From Heterobilharzia americana (lineage: Eukaryota > Platyhelminthes > Trematoda > Strigeidida > Schistosomatidae): DNA of 64,000 nt. Below the pieces are notes generated by a model, which saw only the letters and a program-made list of their open reading frames with translations, did not search any database and was not told where the DNA came from. The DNA lies in assembly GCA_944470555.2 (NCBI GenBank), contig OX104134.1, positions 113,578,701 to 113,642,700 on the forward strand. The letters are read 5' to 3'. The position numbers were made by a program, and so were the translations under genes. Shown here piece after piece: positions 22,290 to 35,437 of this stretch. Positions within the stretch are counted from its first letter, which is position 1; every line of letters begins with the position of its first letter.

Positions 22290-23252
22290 ATATATTTCTA
22301 AATCCCTACAACCCCTAAAAAAGTCAATAAATTGTTCATCAGTAGAAATCGAGACATATCAAATACGATTTTTCGTATCAGTTTGTGAGAATTTACGTAG
22401 CGTTATATCTACATAACTTTGCGGAGATTAAATACATATAATATTTCGGTTTTTAAATGAATTGCTCATTTGTGTCCGAAAATATAATCATAACCAGAAT
22501 GCCTGAACATTAGCTTTTAGACTGTAGTGTTTCAGGTATCCGTATTAAGTCATAAGAGAGGGATATTCGGCCACAAAACCATCTCTTCAGTAAACTCATT
22601 AGGTGCCTGTATATTTTTTCTGGGCTCGTTCTAGTTAACAAAAACCTAGCATAAATGTTAACTCACAAACTTCAGCTCACAAACATGTCTCCTCAGAGCT
22701 AGCTGATGCATGCCTACTATTGAGTTTTTATTTGTGAAATCTCACTTATCTCAGTGGAGCGTCCTTAGTGGGCAAGCCAGATTGTTATCGATAAAACTAG
22801 TTAACACCTCATATTCATCAAGAATTCGTAAATTATCTCTCTGCAAGCCAATCATTTCAAACTACTTGCATTCCATCCTATTTGACTTTTACTGATGTTC
22901 TCGGGGAAGATTTTCAGTCTGTTAAACATGCTGTGTAGGTGTAAATAATGGAGAAATAACTTATTTTCTGTTGCTGGACATCAACTTGCTAGAAGCATTA
23001 GTGTTCTCTCGTTTTGAAATACTCTGAAGAACGTTTACTAATATAAATATGACTTGTTGCACCATCCAACAACTAAGTATCAGAGTTTCGTTAAATTGCC
23101 TGGTTTGTAAATTCTTGCTGAAATTTAGAGACGAAGATAGGTGCTGTTCAGCACTGTGATCTGTTTCACTGCATATTCAAGTGATAAACATCATATATAT
23201 TTTCACTAAGAGTTTAATCACCTTTGATGGTTACAGTTTTGAATCAGTTTAT
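22290..23252. other. Intron 3 sequence up to the gap
   Basis: AT-rich. The last 35 bases before the gap do not read as LITAF coding sequence, so the exon 3 donor is probably inside the gap. Confidence 0.4.
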
Positions 23253-23337
23253 NNNNNNNNNNNNNNNNNNNNNNNNNNNNNNNNNNNNNNNNNNNNNNNN
23301 NNNNNNNNNNNNNNNNNNNNNNNNNNNNNNNNNNNNN
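23253..23337. other. Assembly gap (85 N)
   Basis: A run of 85 N. It directly truncates LITAF exon 3. The missing part of the LITAF domain (from the second Cys of the first knuckle through the hydrophobic segment) is about 30 residues in relatives, or about 85-90 nt, so the gap length fits. Confidence 0.95.
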
Positions 23338-23430
23338 CGTAGGGGCATACGATGGTTCCTGCATCCGGTCCAGGGATGAAGCTGGGCGTATTCCCGACAT
23401 GTTGGATATAATGATGTTCAACTTGGGGAC
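23338..23430 (-). CDS. LITAF-like protein, exon 3 (start of LITAF domain, cut by gap)
   Basis: After an acceptor (aattcattgtag, minus strand) the first two bases complete a Gly codon begun in exon 2. The exon then encodes P-Q-V-E-H-H-Y and ends, before the gap, with PGPDAGTIVCPY. T-x-x-C-P-x-C is the opening zinc knuckle of a LITAF domain; the second Cys falls in the N run. The Gly/Pro-rich linker before it is usual for the family. Phase (2 nt + 30 codons + 1 nt) agrees with exon 2. The donor side cannot be seen. Confidence 0.75.
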
Positions 23431-24779
23431 CTACAATGAATTTAAATTTTGTTTACTTCTACTGCTGAATAAATTCTACAGATTATGGATTAAAAACATT
23501 GTTTTATAGAATGGACTATGTAGCGCTACAATTATTTTTATTTTTCAAGAGACACTTAAACATTTATAAAAGACAGTAAAGGGAAATCCTAAGTTATTCA
23601 TATCAAGCCATAGCGTCAGATCATTGATTTACTGTAGATTTTTGCTTTTGCTTCTTATTTCAACCTACTGAGTGTTAACAACAAGATGTGAAAAAAATGT
23701 AGATAAGTTTCTCAGATGGAGCTTGAAAATCAGTATTCTCTGAGTAATGGAATTTATTTAAGCTCAAAGTGAGGAGTAGTAATTAAGAATACAGAAACAA
23801 ATGAATTTAATAGTACCTTAAACCAGGAGATAAAATGAAGAACAAATTAATAAAAGTGCACAAATTTTGACGAGTTTGAGCTAAGTTTTCTGGACATTTA
23901 GGCATTTAAGTAGAAAGTTCTACAATATTTAAATGAGTTAACAGTCATGAAGTGTCTATAAATTAATGTTTGAAGTGGTTTAATTTTGCATAAAAGATAT
24001 GGTCTTCTGAAACTGCCTTAATTTATGCAAACGTGAAAATTAGCCTGAATATGTAACAGCAAAATAATGTGGTATTAAGCGAAAATTTGACTTTTACTCT
24101 GTATATAAATCATCTTCCGAATACTATTCATATGGTCAGTATATGTACTATGGTCACGTCATGAAGAAATTTGATGGGGCTTTATGCTGAACGAACTCAT
24201 GTCTACCTGAAGCTCTGCATAATTTTCACGTGTTATTTTAGTTTTTGTGATGAATGTTTGCAGTGGTATTTAGGGTTTCTCTAGCAAACACTAGTCATTA
24301 AAATGTTATTTCACAAATCCTACATTGGTACTCATTTGTAAAAATCGGTTTTTAAGACCATGATAAGTGAAGTCCTCCAAATTTAGTTGAGTTATACGTG
24401 AGTATGAAGTTGTTAACACTCGGAGCTCAATTATCTCAATCTTTCTTCTAGTGGTGAACAGAAATGTCGCTGAATGCATGAAGCATAGAACTTAGTGAAT
24501 TTGAAGGTATCCTGACTAACAATGGACTGGATGGTTTGAAAAACCTTGAGCACCGAGTTAGTATGATTCATTGTATAAGGTGTATTTTTACTTGTGTAAT
24601 CCCGGTGTAGTATATTAGAACAAATAACAAAATAAACAAAATAATGAATGATAGTAAAATCTTTTACAAGCTAAACTAATCAATTCACAGGCTTTTAATG
24701 AAAAGGTATTTCGAAACACCATTGAGTTACATTAATGTTTTCTGAATTATCGCTCAAAATAAGTGTAGACTTAAAATAT
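23431..24779 (-). other. LITAF intron 2, 5'-distal part
   Basis: AT-rich intron sequence upstream of exon 3. Nothing recognised beyond the exon 3 acceptor. Confidence 0.45.
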
Positions 24780-24885
24780 TATTCATCATGGACAGAGATC
24801 AGTTAAAAGCCACTCAGTGCCTACTGCTGAGAAATTCCATGCAAAAGCAAATTAGCTGTCTAGTGCTCTCAGGTTTGTGGGATGA
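24780..24885 (+). repeat. Hammerhead-SINE scrap
   Basis: Starts with the family's inverted tail (attcatcatggacagagatcag), then a plus-oriented ribozyme scrap, CTGCTGAGAAATTCC...TAGCTGTCTAGTGCTCTCAGG. The GAAA box and stem II are lost. It is a degenerate fold-back like the copy at 11 kb. Confidence 0.5.
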
Positions 24886-27837
24886 ATACTACCATAAAAA
24901 TAAAATCATCATGATCCTCTAATTATATTAAGTATAGATCTGTTTACTTCATCTGTCAATAAATGAAGGACAGCGAGCACCTTATCTTAATGTAAATTAT
25001 TGCTATAACTTGCAGTCATACTGAAAGTTGGGATCTTGTAAGCTTTTCAAATGAAAAAACTAAGAAGTTCTTGATTGTTGAATCTTTGTTTGAGGGTATC
25101 GATGCATGACGTACACAGTAAAAATGAATCATCATGTACTGCAGATAATTTCAAAACTCTGTGGTCACCGAAAATCGAAGAATAACGAACGGATGGACTA
25201 TGAGAAAGGAGTTTGAAAATTATGCCACTACTTGGATATGATTATGAGCAGTAAGTTGCGCTAACTACACTCTTCAGTAAATAATATACCGTTGTGTGCT
25301 ATGTTAAATAAACAAAAATAATTTTTAATAAATTATTTCCACTTGGTGTTATTTTAAAAGGGTAGAATTTGAAAAGTGTGATAATGCGTTCATAATATGA
25401 TAATATTTAATGCGTAGGCTGATTTATTCGGTGGTGATACAAGTAAACACCAACCAGCTGCACCTTTTTACCTGTATTAAATACCATCAACGTTACTTTA
25501 TTAGCAGCTGATAGATAAGGAAAGTATTCTTTATAGCTAAGGAGAAAATAGTCTTAGACTAATCTAAGTAGCTTTCCTTTATCTCATGAGTATCTTATGT
25601 GCTGACCAAGCACAGTTGACAAAAGCGTAACTATAAGCGTAAATACTGTTTATGCTTCTTTCATACAATAATGATGGAAAAAATATTTTCAAACGTCAGT
25701 AGCGTAGGAAGGGAAAGACAAGGTGAGCAAAGTATAACCAGAAAACTCCCTAAAAAAAGTGTAGAATAGACAGTTTGCCGACATCACTCGAAAAATTCAG
25801 TCTACCTTGGAAATTCTTACTTCAGAAAAGATCATGCCACCAAATTACTAAATGATCTATTCTTGTAGCAAACAACAGTCAGGGACAATGTTTACTTGGC
25901 AGCAACTGGTGCCTTACAAATCTTTCAATGAGACTGGATGAAGCTAGTTTGAAAAGGAACTGAGATTCTGTCTGAGAGCCTTTAGCAATTTTTTCAAAGC
26001 ATTTGCAAGAGTTATTTTAGTACTGTTGGTTTATTCGCCATTTTTACTCATCATAGTACACTCAGTTTTCAGCAGAAAGTAGTTTTCAGACAGACTACTT
26101 TCTATCGATAACCAGTAACGTACCAACCAAAATTTGTCAATCAAAATATTTTAAGTGATCAATAAACAAAGTTACAAAAAGTCGGTGACCGGTATCTCAG
26201 CTGGTGAATATTCGATATATGTTTAACAGATTTCAGCTTACAACAAGCAAGTAAGCCTGCATTCTAAAATAAAGCAAACCATCTCGTGGATTCAAACTTG
26301 CAACTGTCAGCGTCAAATAGTTACTTGGATGACCCTGAAATTAGTACTGATGCTATAACTAAACCACATGAAAAAAACCCGATGATGAAGTATCACAGTT
26401 TGGAGAAAACTGAATCACGTTCAGTCCAATAGCTAGTTTATAACCAGGTAGTAGCTGACTCATACTAGATAGCAGGAATGATTTTGACTAGTTGACAGCT
26501 ACCATGTATTTGAAAAGGGATGTGTTCCTTTCAACAACTCATCTAATTAGTAATATGCTCGACTGAAAAGTGGCTATTCTTCAAACTAAAATCATTCAAC
26601 ATAATGGCTGAACTAATCAAAATCTTCTTCGTTTCTGACTTTACTTTTAGATGTGAAGCCTTAAAAATAAACTCACTTTTCAACTAAGATCATTGCGGTA
26701 TTTCTAAAGAAAATATGGTAGTTTCACAGAAAATGATTTCAATCAGTAGTTCCAAGGTAAGTCTTTCATGAAAACGAAAACACTTTTCTCCATGACATTT
26801 CTTAGTCAATGGCAGAAGTCAGCGTGCACCAATACGAACTACTCTCATGACAAAATAAAACATTGTCGATAACAATAATTAGCTAGAGTCTCTAAGTGCA
26901 CTTTAGCAGTTTTTAAAAAAAATAACCACAACTAAATACAGCGACACACGCCATGAAATTTTTACAAAGCTTTCGTAAGTTTTTAAAGCATGCTGCAATT
27001 ATACATGAACCAAATTTTGTTTTAATTCCGGTAAATATCATTGTATCTACTACGTTTATATTAACTCATATCTTTACTGTTTACCATAAATACTGCTGAC
27101 ATTTTCAATATGATTTCTGAACAAATACAATATTTCAGTTTCATGAAATTTTAGTGTCTTCTGTACTTCAGAATAAAAAAACTGAATAAAACATGTTCAT
27201 TTGAAAATGATTTTGTCAAGGCTTGGTATCACTTTGAAAGTCACTAAAGATATGGAAACACCTGACAACTGTTTCTTTCTAATTCAGGACCTTTACAAAG
27301 TTATCAAACATGACCTAGTAGGGACCATTTAGTCCTATGGTGTACAAGTTACTGAAGAGTGTCGAGGTCGAAATCCAAAGATCTATATTTGCACTTACCA
27401 TCAGTTTGCGATTTGGTAAGACTTGCACCCACTGTCAATAGTGGACATCCATCCTAACATTTAAATTGATTGGTCTCATAAGTCACGCTTTCTATTAAGA
27501 CTTCCAGAGGTCTGTCTTGAAGCAGGTCATCAATGAGAAGAGCATTATATTTCAATCAACATGGTGAAGAAGAAATCACTATGTTTGGCTTGCACCAGAA
27601 ATATGCTATGACATGGACTTAGGGTCTTTTTTCGCAGTTGTTTACTTTTCTTCAGCGGCACTGATTATCGCTTATGAAGAAATTCCTAAGTTTTTAGTGT
27701 TAAACTAAAATTCAGTTGTTAGTCATCAGTTAGCATATTTGTTATGACAAGTTAATCTTCTAAGAATGAAACGGAATACACTCAGCTGTCTTGTAAACAT
27801 CCGTGCACTAGGCAATGAACCACACCTGTTGTGTGAG
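24886..27837. other. LITAF intron 2, unassigned
   Basis: About 3 kb of AT-rich DNA without a coding frame over 60 codons. Possible decayed tRNA-like boxes lie near 26180 and 26330 but cannot be supported. Confidence 0.4.
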
Positions 27838-27950
27838 GGCCAGTGATACTACATGGATGCCCAAACCTCGGTAGGTGGAGCAGGGTTTGAATCTGTGACC
27901 CACTGGTTGACGCCCATCTCTCTAGACCTTTGAGCTACAGCTCCTATTTA
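27838..27950 (-). repeat. tRNA-like SINE head
   Basis: The minus strand reads GGAGCTGTAGCTCAAAGG (acceptor side plus A box) and ends GATTCAAACCCTGCTCC (B box plus 3' acceptor half). Acceptor strands pair GGAGC/GCTCC, but the T arm does not pair and there is no clean anticodon arm. It is best read as a tRNA-derived SINE head or a decayed tRNA. Confidence 0.5.
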
Positions 27951-30900
27951 CTTAGATTACTTTAAAAAATTAAATGTATAACACTGTAAGGTATCTTTCA
28001 CTAAACTAGAGTAAACGAGACTTTGGAAGTAAAAGTGGCTGAACAGTGATTTCCACAGATTTACATTTCAGCTGCAGGCCGGCAGTAACTGGACCTATAA
28101 ATTAAAGAAGTTACAAGTAGCTTTATGCTCAGTAGTACCAGAACTATTATTTTATCCGCTTCACTTTTTTCAAAATTTTGAAAGCAGCATAACAAATGTA
28201 CATAGTAATGACTTCATGTTACTCTGAGGACTTCCATTTTTAGCTTATGATCTGAAATAATTGTGGCATCTTGCTTCTTTGGAATGACACAAAGAATTGG
28301 TAACTTAAAAATGTGGAAATTCATGGCAGTGCGGATGCTTTTAATGGGCTTGAAAGTGATTATCACCCTAATTGCTGAAATTAAAAACAATTGAAAGTGT
28401 TTGCGATGAATACTGAAGAGCCAATTTTTGTGTGAGTGTGATCGCTGAACTCTGTTTAAACGTCATGTAGTAAAAAATAGTTTCGCGATATGAAACATTC
28501 AACAAACAAAGAGCATTTCCAAATACTGACATGATAAAGCACTGTAAGGTAACATACTAGGATGTTTCAAGACGAAATGATTCGCTCGTAATTGTTCCCT
28601 GATAATTCTTCTGATGAGATCAAATATATCATATTTATTATTCCTCTTTTTCATGTTGCCGTTCACTTTGCTAAATACTGCTTTTACCTGAGTGATAACC
28701 CCACATTAATGCATAATGTTATGTACTGATTTATTTAAAGTAATGACTGCTTATTTATTCAAGTGTCATCATCATGACTGCAATACTACTCCAGGGAATT
28801 TGAAGAGCTGAAACTGTGGTGGTATTTTCAACTTGAGGGTTTGATGAGAACTAGTGATCAAATAGGTGCTAATATCATCATTCTATTCGGTTTTAACTTT
28901 GAATTAAACAAGCGACTCCAGAAACGTATGGATAAGTTGAAAAATGTACAGATTCGATGCTACATATTATCAAAAATCGTTCAAAGTCTGGGTTAGCCGA
29001 TTACTTTGGATTGAAGTACAGACTACATAAAATATGGATAGAGAAGAAACGAATGATCAGATTCGATATGTGAAACCCCTACACTTAAACACTTATCAGT
29101 ATGTCACTTGAGACAATCAAAAATCAGTCAACCACTGACCGTGAAACCAGTAGCAGTAGTAGTTGCAAACAATAATGGAGGTAGCTTGCTTTTATGCCAC
29201 CTTTGATCTAAGTGATGGGTCTTTTTGAAGTTGTGTGCAACTGGTGTTCGGCATTACTTTTGACTACAAAGTATATAAGACAGCTCTGTTGTAGACAAAT
29301 TGCTATTCTAATGATTATTCACCGATTATGTCTAGGTTAGTTAGTATACATTGCTAACGTTTGAAGAACAATTTCCACTTTATTTGACAGGGCGGACGTA
29401 CTTAAGAGGAGTCGATAAACCAAAGTATTTTCTATTACGCGTTACTTAAAGTTCTTATTCCATCTGTTAGCTTGAAACCAGAAGCTAATTCCTTTTGTTC
29501 TTTTTTTAAGAAGCATTCTGTTCTCGGTATTCGAGTCTCTTATCACCAAACCTAATGCTACCATGTCTCTCAGAAAAGTTTGGGAAATAAAAGCGTAGTG
29601 CGATGATATTCTTTGTTGAAATTTATGGATATGTTAGAATTGATTATTCAGACCATCAATCATTCAGCAAATAAAGGGCTTAGGATAGATTCAGAATGTT
29701 TCCTTACCATGTAATCACCCCTAGTTATATAACTTTTCTTCTATCCTTTTCCGATTGATCTTTTCTTCAAGACTAGACAATGATCTGTCGCTCCCGTTCG
29801 GCAAAATTCAAAGTCACGTGTGGCTTTTTGATATTTTCTAGAAACTTGATGACTGATGAAAATTGAGTGGTTACAATTTGTTTTAAATTGGGTAACAATT
29901 TACAGACTGTATGTCTATTAGAACTAATTGCTATTCTCAAGTAAATTGGTGATGCTGGTAGCATATTATTCATGAAGGATTTTTATCGTCAGCAATGTAC
30001 CAGTATTGTTGAATAATAAACTAAAATAGTTGATAAAAGCCGTTATGTAGTTACGTATTTCAGTAATCTACATTTACTCCTAATACTGTAAATAGAAGTG
30101 AAGAGGTAATACTTAGTCAGCATGCTTGTTATACTGTTAGCCTGAAACCCCAAGATGAATGAATGATATGGAATCAGAAGGAAAAATATATGATACATTG
30201 TTGACAAACAATTTTCAACAACAAATACGGGCTAACCATCAACCAAGGGAACTGGAATTACAATAGACACGGGTAAACTGATAAAAATGTCGAAGTTTCA
30301 TAGTTTACTGTCAATCTACCATATGATCTGGCAGGTACTACCTTCACTGTTTTTTCAAGCGTACGTGATTTGGTATCCTGTCAACCCTTCATGTATTAAA
30401 CAACTCATTTGTATACGATGCTAATAGTTTACATTGCTGTTTCAGGAATAACTAGAACTTTGTTTCATTGTTTGACCGAAGTAGTCAATTTTACTGGAAT
30501 TAAAGAGGTGTTTTCACAACTTCATACATTTAGGACATTTAGATTTGCAAGTCATTTCACTGCTGATAATGCTTATCATATACTTTGCTACTGTTCTGCT
30601 AAGATGAGCAATAATATATTCGGGTTGGTTTAGGGTTTTACGACAAACATCGCCAATCCGAGTGAGTTCTTTACGCCTAGAAAATAATTTTCTTGCTTAA
30701 ATAAGGTACTTTTCTATTTTAAAAATGACAGTCAGTCTACGCTCAAAACAAGCCAACATTTATCGTAAATGCAAGTAGAGGATGTATTAGTTGTCAGTTC
30801 AATGCAAGTGAAAATGACATAGCTCGTTTTAGCACTGATAAGAACCTCGTAGCAGTGACGCTTTTTCTTCAAACCTTCTAAGTCACCAAAGTGATGAAGT

Positions 30901-31920
30901 ATTTGGACCTAAGTTTTATGCTATTTCAGACAACTTTGAAGATATCTCTTCAGTTAAATATAACCTGAGGACTCCAGTCAACGCATCTGAGAAAACTACA
31001 ATGATTAATTTAAGGTCTCATATGGTGTAGAATTTAACTACGCCGCCTATTTTTTGATTACAAATGGATGCCAAACCATCGGCAGGAATAAAGATTGCAG
31101 CTTTTCAGTTGGTGGGATTCTAAAGCGGATGAGTTAATAAAAAGTACAAGAGTTATTCTGATAGGCCGGTAGAAAATGCTTAAATAGTCGAAGTTAAACG
31201 ACCAAAGTAATAGTAGTGGTATAGTTTACTCGAGTAAAGTCTATTTAAAGGCTAAGCTGAATTTGTAATACGTCGAAAATCTTATCTCTACAACACCAAC
31301 AGAATTACCCCAGCAGTTTAACATAGTTATCAAAAGTAAGACTGGTGAAGATGACGGAAAAAACTGAGTAAGAAGATCTGGAGATATTAACAAAGTATAA
31401 TATACACTATTTTACTGTCTTATGAGAGAAACTACTTGAGATGTGGAATATTCCATACAGTCCGATAATTTTAAAGAAAACTTCTGGCAGATGCAAACTT
31501 GCTTTCGATGAGGTTCATATCCCCTGTAATTTCCCAACCGATCACAAAGCTTTTATCTTAAGCAAAAAGCTAACAAAAAAATAATGGAGGTACAATTTAA
31601 TTGTGGTGTCATAAATTATCTAAATGAAAAACTTTATGAACTTTTACTAGAATTGCGAATTGTAGAGACAAAATAGTTTACTACTTCTAGACTTCCAAAA
31701 TTCCTAAGTTAAAGAAAAAAGACGCAGTAGGCTCTTTTAATCAGTGAAGAAATGAGGGAGTTATACCAACTGTTTATCAAAAAACCTTATATGTACTGAC
31801 ATATTTTAACACAGTCATTCTTAGGACCCTTAAGAATGGCCACTTTAAATTTTGTGATCCTTGACAGAAACAGAGAGAGTGAAAATCAATGCGAAATTGA
31901 TACAACTGTGAAATTCTTAC
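27951..31920. other. LITAF intron 2, proximal part, unassigned
   Basis: AT-rich. A plus-strand frame of 74 codons at 30409-30633 resembles nothing known. The sequence ends at the exon 2 donor (GTAAGA, minus strand). Confidence 0.4.
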
Positions 31921-32007
31921 CATAATATTTGACTGGTGGTTGGCCTGTGACAGGTTGATCTTTCGGGTCAACTGGATACGGTGGAGGAACATCAGTTATC
32001 AAACCCA
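31921..32007 (-). CDS. LITAF-like protein, exon 2 (proline-rich, PPPY)
   Basis: An 87-nt minus-strand exon with a clean acceptor (ttttattgcag) and donor (ATG|gtaagaattt). It encodes GLITDVPPPYPVDPKDQPVT and then GQPPVKYY. The PPPY motif is the WW-domain-binding site characteristic of LITAF-family N-termini, through which relatives bind NEDD4-type ubiquitin ligases. Phase is 2 nt + 28 codons + 1 nt, matching exon 1 and exon 3. No homologous reading exists in other frames. Confidence 0.75.
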
Positions 32008-32183
32008 CTGCAATAAAAAATTAAAACCAACAATTTCTAACTAACTTCCACTCATTTCACGAAGAAGACAGAATAAATGTTTCCGATTCTAGTCACGAAT
32101 ATTTGACTGCTACTCAAATCTTCGCAAACATTAGTGACCTTAAGAAGTATTGTGAACGCATATTATTCAAACGAAGTAGATTT

Positions 32184-32902
32184 TTAGCTAACCGTGAACC
32201 CATCACACTCATTATGTATTATTGGAACGAAATTAAAAATGCTTTGAGGAAAAAGAAGTGAACGCGAATACAAGTAACAGTTTCCGTGTTCTTCATATTC
32301 TGTCGATGGCTGCAGCTTTGTGGGGAGATATGTTTCGTTTAGATTCAGATTTGTTGTTTGACGATAGAAGGCTGTGAGCCGATAATAACCCCTTTCCAGT
32401 AGGCTTCCGTGCCTGTCTAACCCCCTTTTGAAGTAGACAATGTGTGATGCTGACGCCACTTCTTCTGGTCGTCGGTCCCAGAAGTTGGTTGCTAGATGCG
32501 GGAACCCGTACTCTGGGGAGATGATGTTCGTCCTTTGCTTTTGTTTTCTCCTGCTATGTCCTGTGAGATGTGCTGACGTGGCAGGAAGCAAAAGGGAAGA
32601 TAGATCAGATCCAAAGTCATTTCTTAGAATCCTGTGTAACATGATTAGGTTTCCCCTGTCTGCGATAGGATAAAGGGAAGAGGTCCTGCTCCCTAAGTCG
32701 ATCTTCATTGGCGAGGTCAACCATCACAGGCTGCCCTCTGGACTGTTTCCAGAAGGTTTTCATCACCTTTCAAACAAAGAGTTGCAGCCCGTGTACAATT
32801 TTCTAGTTTGGACCTAACTAAGGACGCACATAAGATGGTAGACATATCAACACCAATCTTATAAACGCTCTGTGTAGTGCCTAGAGTGTCATAAAACATC
32901 AA
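32184..32902 (-). pseudogene. CR1-like element, C-terminal region after RT
   Basis: The frame 32902-32717 holds VRSKLENCTRAATLCLKGDE, then LLETVQRAACDG, the 'VRP-LEY-x-x-W-P...LE-x-VQRRA' region of CR1 elements with several key residues replaced. The next frame (32720-32184) continues with MLHRILRNDFGSDLSSLL, then FPHLATNFWDRRPEEVASA, the usual 'R-x-x-x-WN-x-LP-x-x-V' ending. Translation carries on past the normal CR1 end. There is a frame change at about 32717. Confidence 0.75.
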
Positions 32903-32957
32903 ATTGCTACCGATCGACAGTTTGCTGCGGTTTTCAAGTCACAACTCAGTGTGATTC

Positions 32958-33899
32958 CTAAATCATTTTTGTCAGTACTGACGGTAGAGGAGTCCCATCA
33001 GTATCGTAGCTGCTGCCATGTATGCACCCCAAGTGCATGCTAAGACACTTCCCTACGTTGATAGGAGTAAGCCACCTCTCTGGCCAGGCAAACGAGCTTT
33101 TTAGGTTTGCCTGAAGTGCACGTTTATCCTTGTCATTCCTAATTTCCCGCCACACACTTAAATCCTCAGGGTACATAACCGCGACGGATAACGTGATATC
33201 TGGGAGGTCAACTAAGTATAGGAGAAATAGTAGGGACCCAGGACCGTGCCTTGCAGCACTCCATTTTCTATCGACTTCCGAGGTGAGTGTTGAGTAATGA
33301 TCCTTACCATTTATCTACTACCAACTGGAGAGTTTCTTATCAATGTAAGCAGACTACCAGTAGTTCCAAATTTTTCTGGTTTCCCGAGCAACCTGGAATG
33401 ATGTACCTTGCCGAAAGCCTTACTAAAGTCTACGAAAACGACATCTGCAGGTATCGTATCATCCATAGACTTAACTCAACTTTTTGTAGCTGCAAGTAGG
33501 TTCCTCAGGCAAGAGAAATTTCTGCGAAAGCCAGGCTGCGAACAAGAAAGTGGAGCGTTGTTCCCTAGGTGAACCGTGCTGGCTTGTCTGATCACTTTCT
33601 GGGATTTTTACCAAAGTACTAGTCAAGCTTATTGATCTGTAATTTTATGGGTGTAGTCTGGAGCCTGTCTTGTATATAGGTGTGGCTATTACATCCTTCC
33701 AGTCATAGGGGAGTGTGTCTTCACTGAGGGACAATCTAAATATAGTAGTCAACAGACCGGCTACATATGGTGCAAGCTCTCGAAGCAGCCTTGGGTGCGC
33801 CTCATCCGACTCCGCAGGTTTTTCTATATCAAGAGTGTCTAATGTCCGAAAAACATCATTGCGATCGATATCCGCAGAGTTTGTCATGCTGGATGTCAA
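32958..33899 (-). pseudogene. CR1-like reverse transcriptase domain
   Basis: It begins with KPAESDEAHPRLLRELAPYV and LPYDWKDVIATPIYKTGSR (the GPD-x-I-x-P and WK...P-I-x-K-K-G-x regions). Motif A reads VDFSKAFGKV in place of KAFDxV. The motif C frame reads Y-P-E-D-L in place of YADDL (33173-33162). Both changes remove catalytic aspartates. The adjoining DLSVWREIRNDKDKRALQ and WLTPINVGKCLSMHLG segments are strongly CR1-like. Confidence 0.8.
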
Positions 33900-34439
33900 T
33901 GCTTCTACTGTTGAAAAAGTGTTCTCAGAACATTCCTACATAAAGACGTCAGAAAAATATCTGGACATGGCTTCCGCCTTTTCCATCTTCAATCAAATAG
34001 TCAGTTTCCGCCCTTTGATTAGGGCGAGTACACTGCTATATATCTTGTTTCTGTAGTTCAAATTAGGAAATAACACCCGTGGGGGTCCAAATGCAGCCTG
34101 GACAAGGCATGTTTCATAGCACATTCTGGACAGGCGGGTAGCGGGGATACATTAATTTCAGGCTTCCTTGCAGTGCTTCATCACCACGGTAGCACCAAAG
34201 TAGTTGGCAAGGCTAGAACATCTTTCTTGTGTGGTTGCAAGATTTGGATTTCGTGGTTTATCCGCGGAGGACAGTGTTTCCACCTCCATGGAACGGTTTA
34301 TGGAATGGACATCGAGTCACTCGTGCAAATGACCGTTTGAGGGGGGACCATGGGGCCTTGACTGAGGCTTCTAAATTGGCCCTCCACTTCTATGAAGAGG
34401 TACTAAGTGAATGGCTTCCATGATCGCTTTTCACAAATC

Positions 34440-34900
34440 GGGTCCAGCCGGGACATCGGCATGATGCAAGAAGGCTGTCGTGAATCTAAAGATCATCACA
34501 GCATGATCATTCTCACCAAGGGGTGCTGGGTGCTGGATGAAGCTTACATCATCCTCGTGTGAAAATACTAAGTCTAGAACTGATGGGGCATGCTGATGTT
34601 CATATCTGGCTGCTGTACTAATGTGCTGTATAAGGGTCCATGAAACCGAGCAAACGAGTAAATTGGTGCTTCCATCACACCCTAAACGTAAAGGATGATG
34701 CCATCGCTTTAGCGTGCTAACCCATCACTCCTACAAGTAGTGAATCCTCCTGTTTCACAGCCTCTGATCTTATAAACGAGCCAAGTTTCCGGGATAGAAA
34801 TAATGTTGGGACTTTCCTCATTCACCACACTACTGAGTCCAGTCCACTTGTCTAGTTGAGGCTAGAAGAATCAGCGTGCCAGACGATGAAACTACTTAGA
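34440..34900 (-). pseudogene. CR1-like endonuclease remnant
   Basis: The minus-strand frame includes NIISIPETWL, with ETWL at about 34778-34792. This is the strand carrying the catalytic glutamate of APE-type endonucleases in CR1 elements. Flanking frames are broken by many stops and little else aligns. Confidence 0.55.
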
Positions 34901-35437
34901 TGAGTTTTAGTCCTATCCGCAAAGGCTCCGGCACCGTTTGTTGCTGAAACCTCGCTACACAAAAACCCAATGCTTTTAGATCCTGCTACATTAATGCTCG
35001 TCTGAATTTTAGTTCCGCTTCAGCTTCTCGTTTTGTTATTCGACCGAGAACAGACAAATCCTTAGGCGCGAACGCTCCAGCTCCTCGAAGTCTATGGGAG
35101 CCCTTCAGGTAGCGATCCCTCCTCTCTTTCTGGATGAACATGACTTTAAGTGCCCGAAACTTGTTTTTGGGAGTGACCGTCTTTTTTGCTTACCGTCTAA
35201 GTCTTGGGTGGGGTAGCTCCTGGTACGTAAAAGCTGGTTCATCAAACTTTGTACTTTGGCAAGGTCAAGTTCGAAGCGTTTGCGTGGTTCTGGGTCTCTA
35301 CTTTCTTCCACTCTGTGGAAATTACTGACCTATAGAGGAGCTGTGTTCTATCTCTGCTCTGTGGAATAGTGACAGTCGGTTCAGCAACCGTTACTGCCGT
35401 CTTGGCATGCCATCTGGACTTGATTACTTGCCACTTC

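Noticed and set aside
23218..23421. 67-codon frame spanning the first gap
   Set aside because: It reads through N; the real coding frame here is a different one (LITAF exon 3).
27838..27950. Functional tRNA gene
   Set aside because: Acceptor ends pair, but the T arm has mismatches and no sound anticodon arm is seen.
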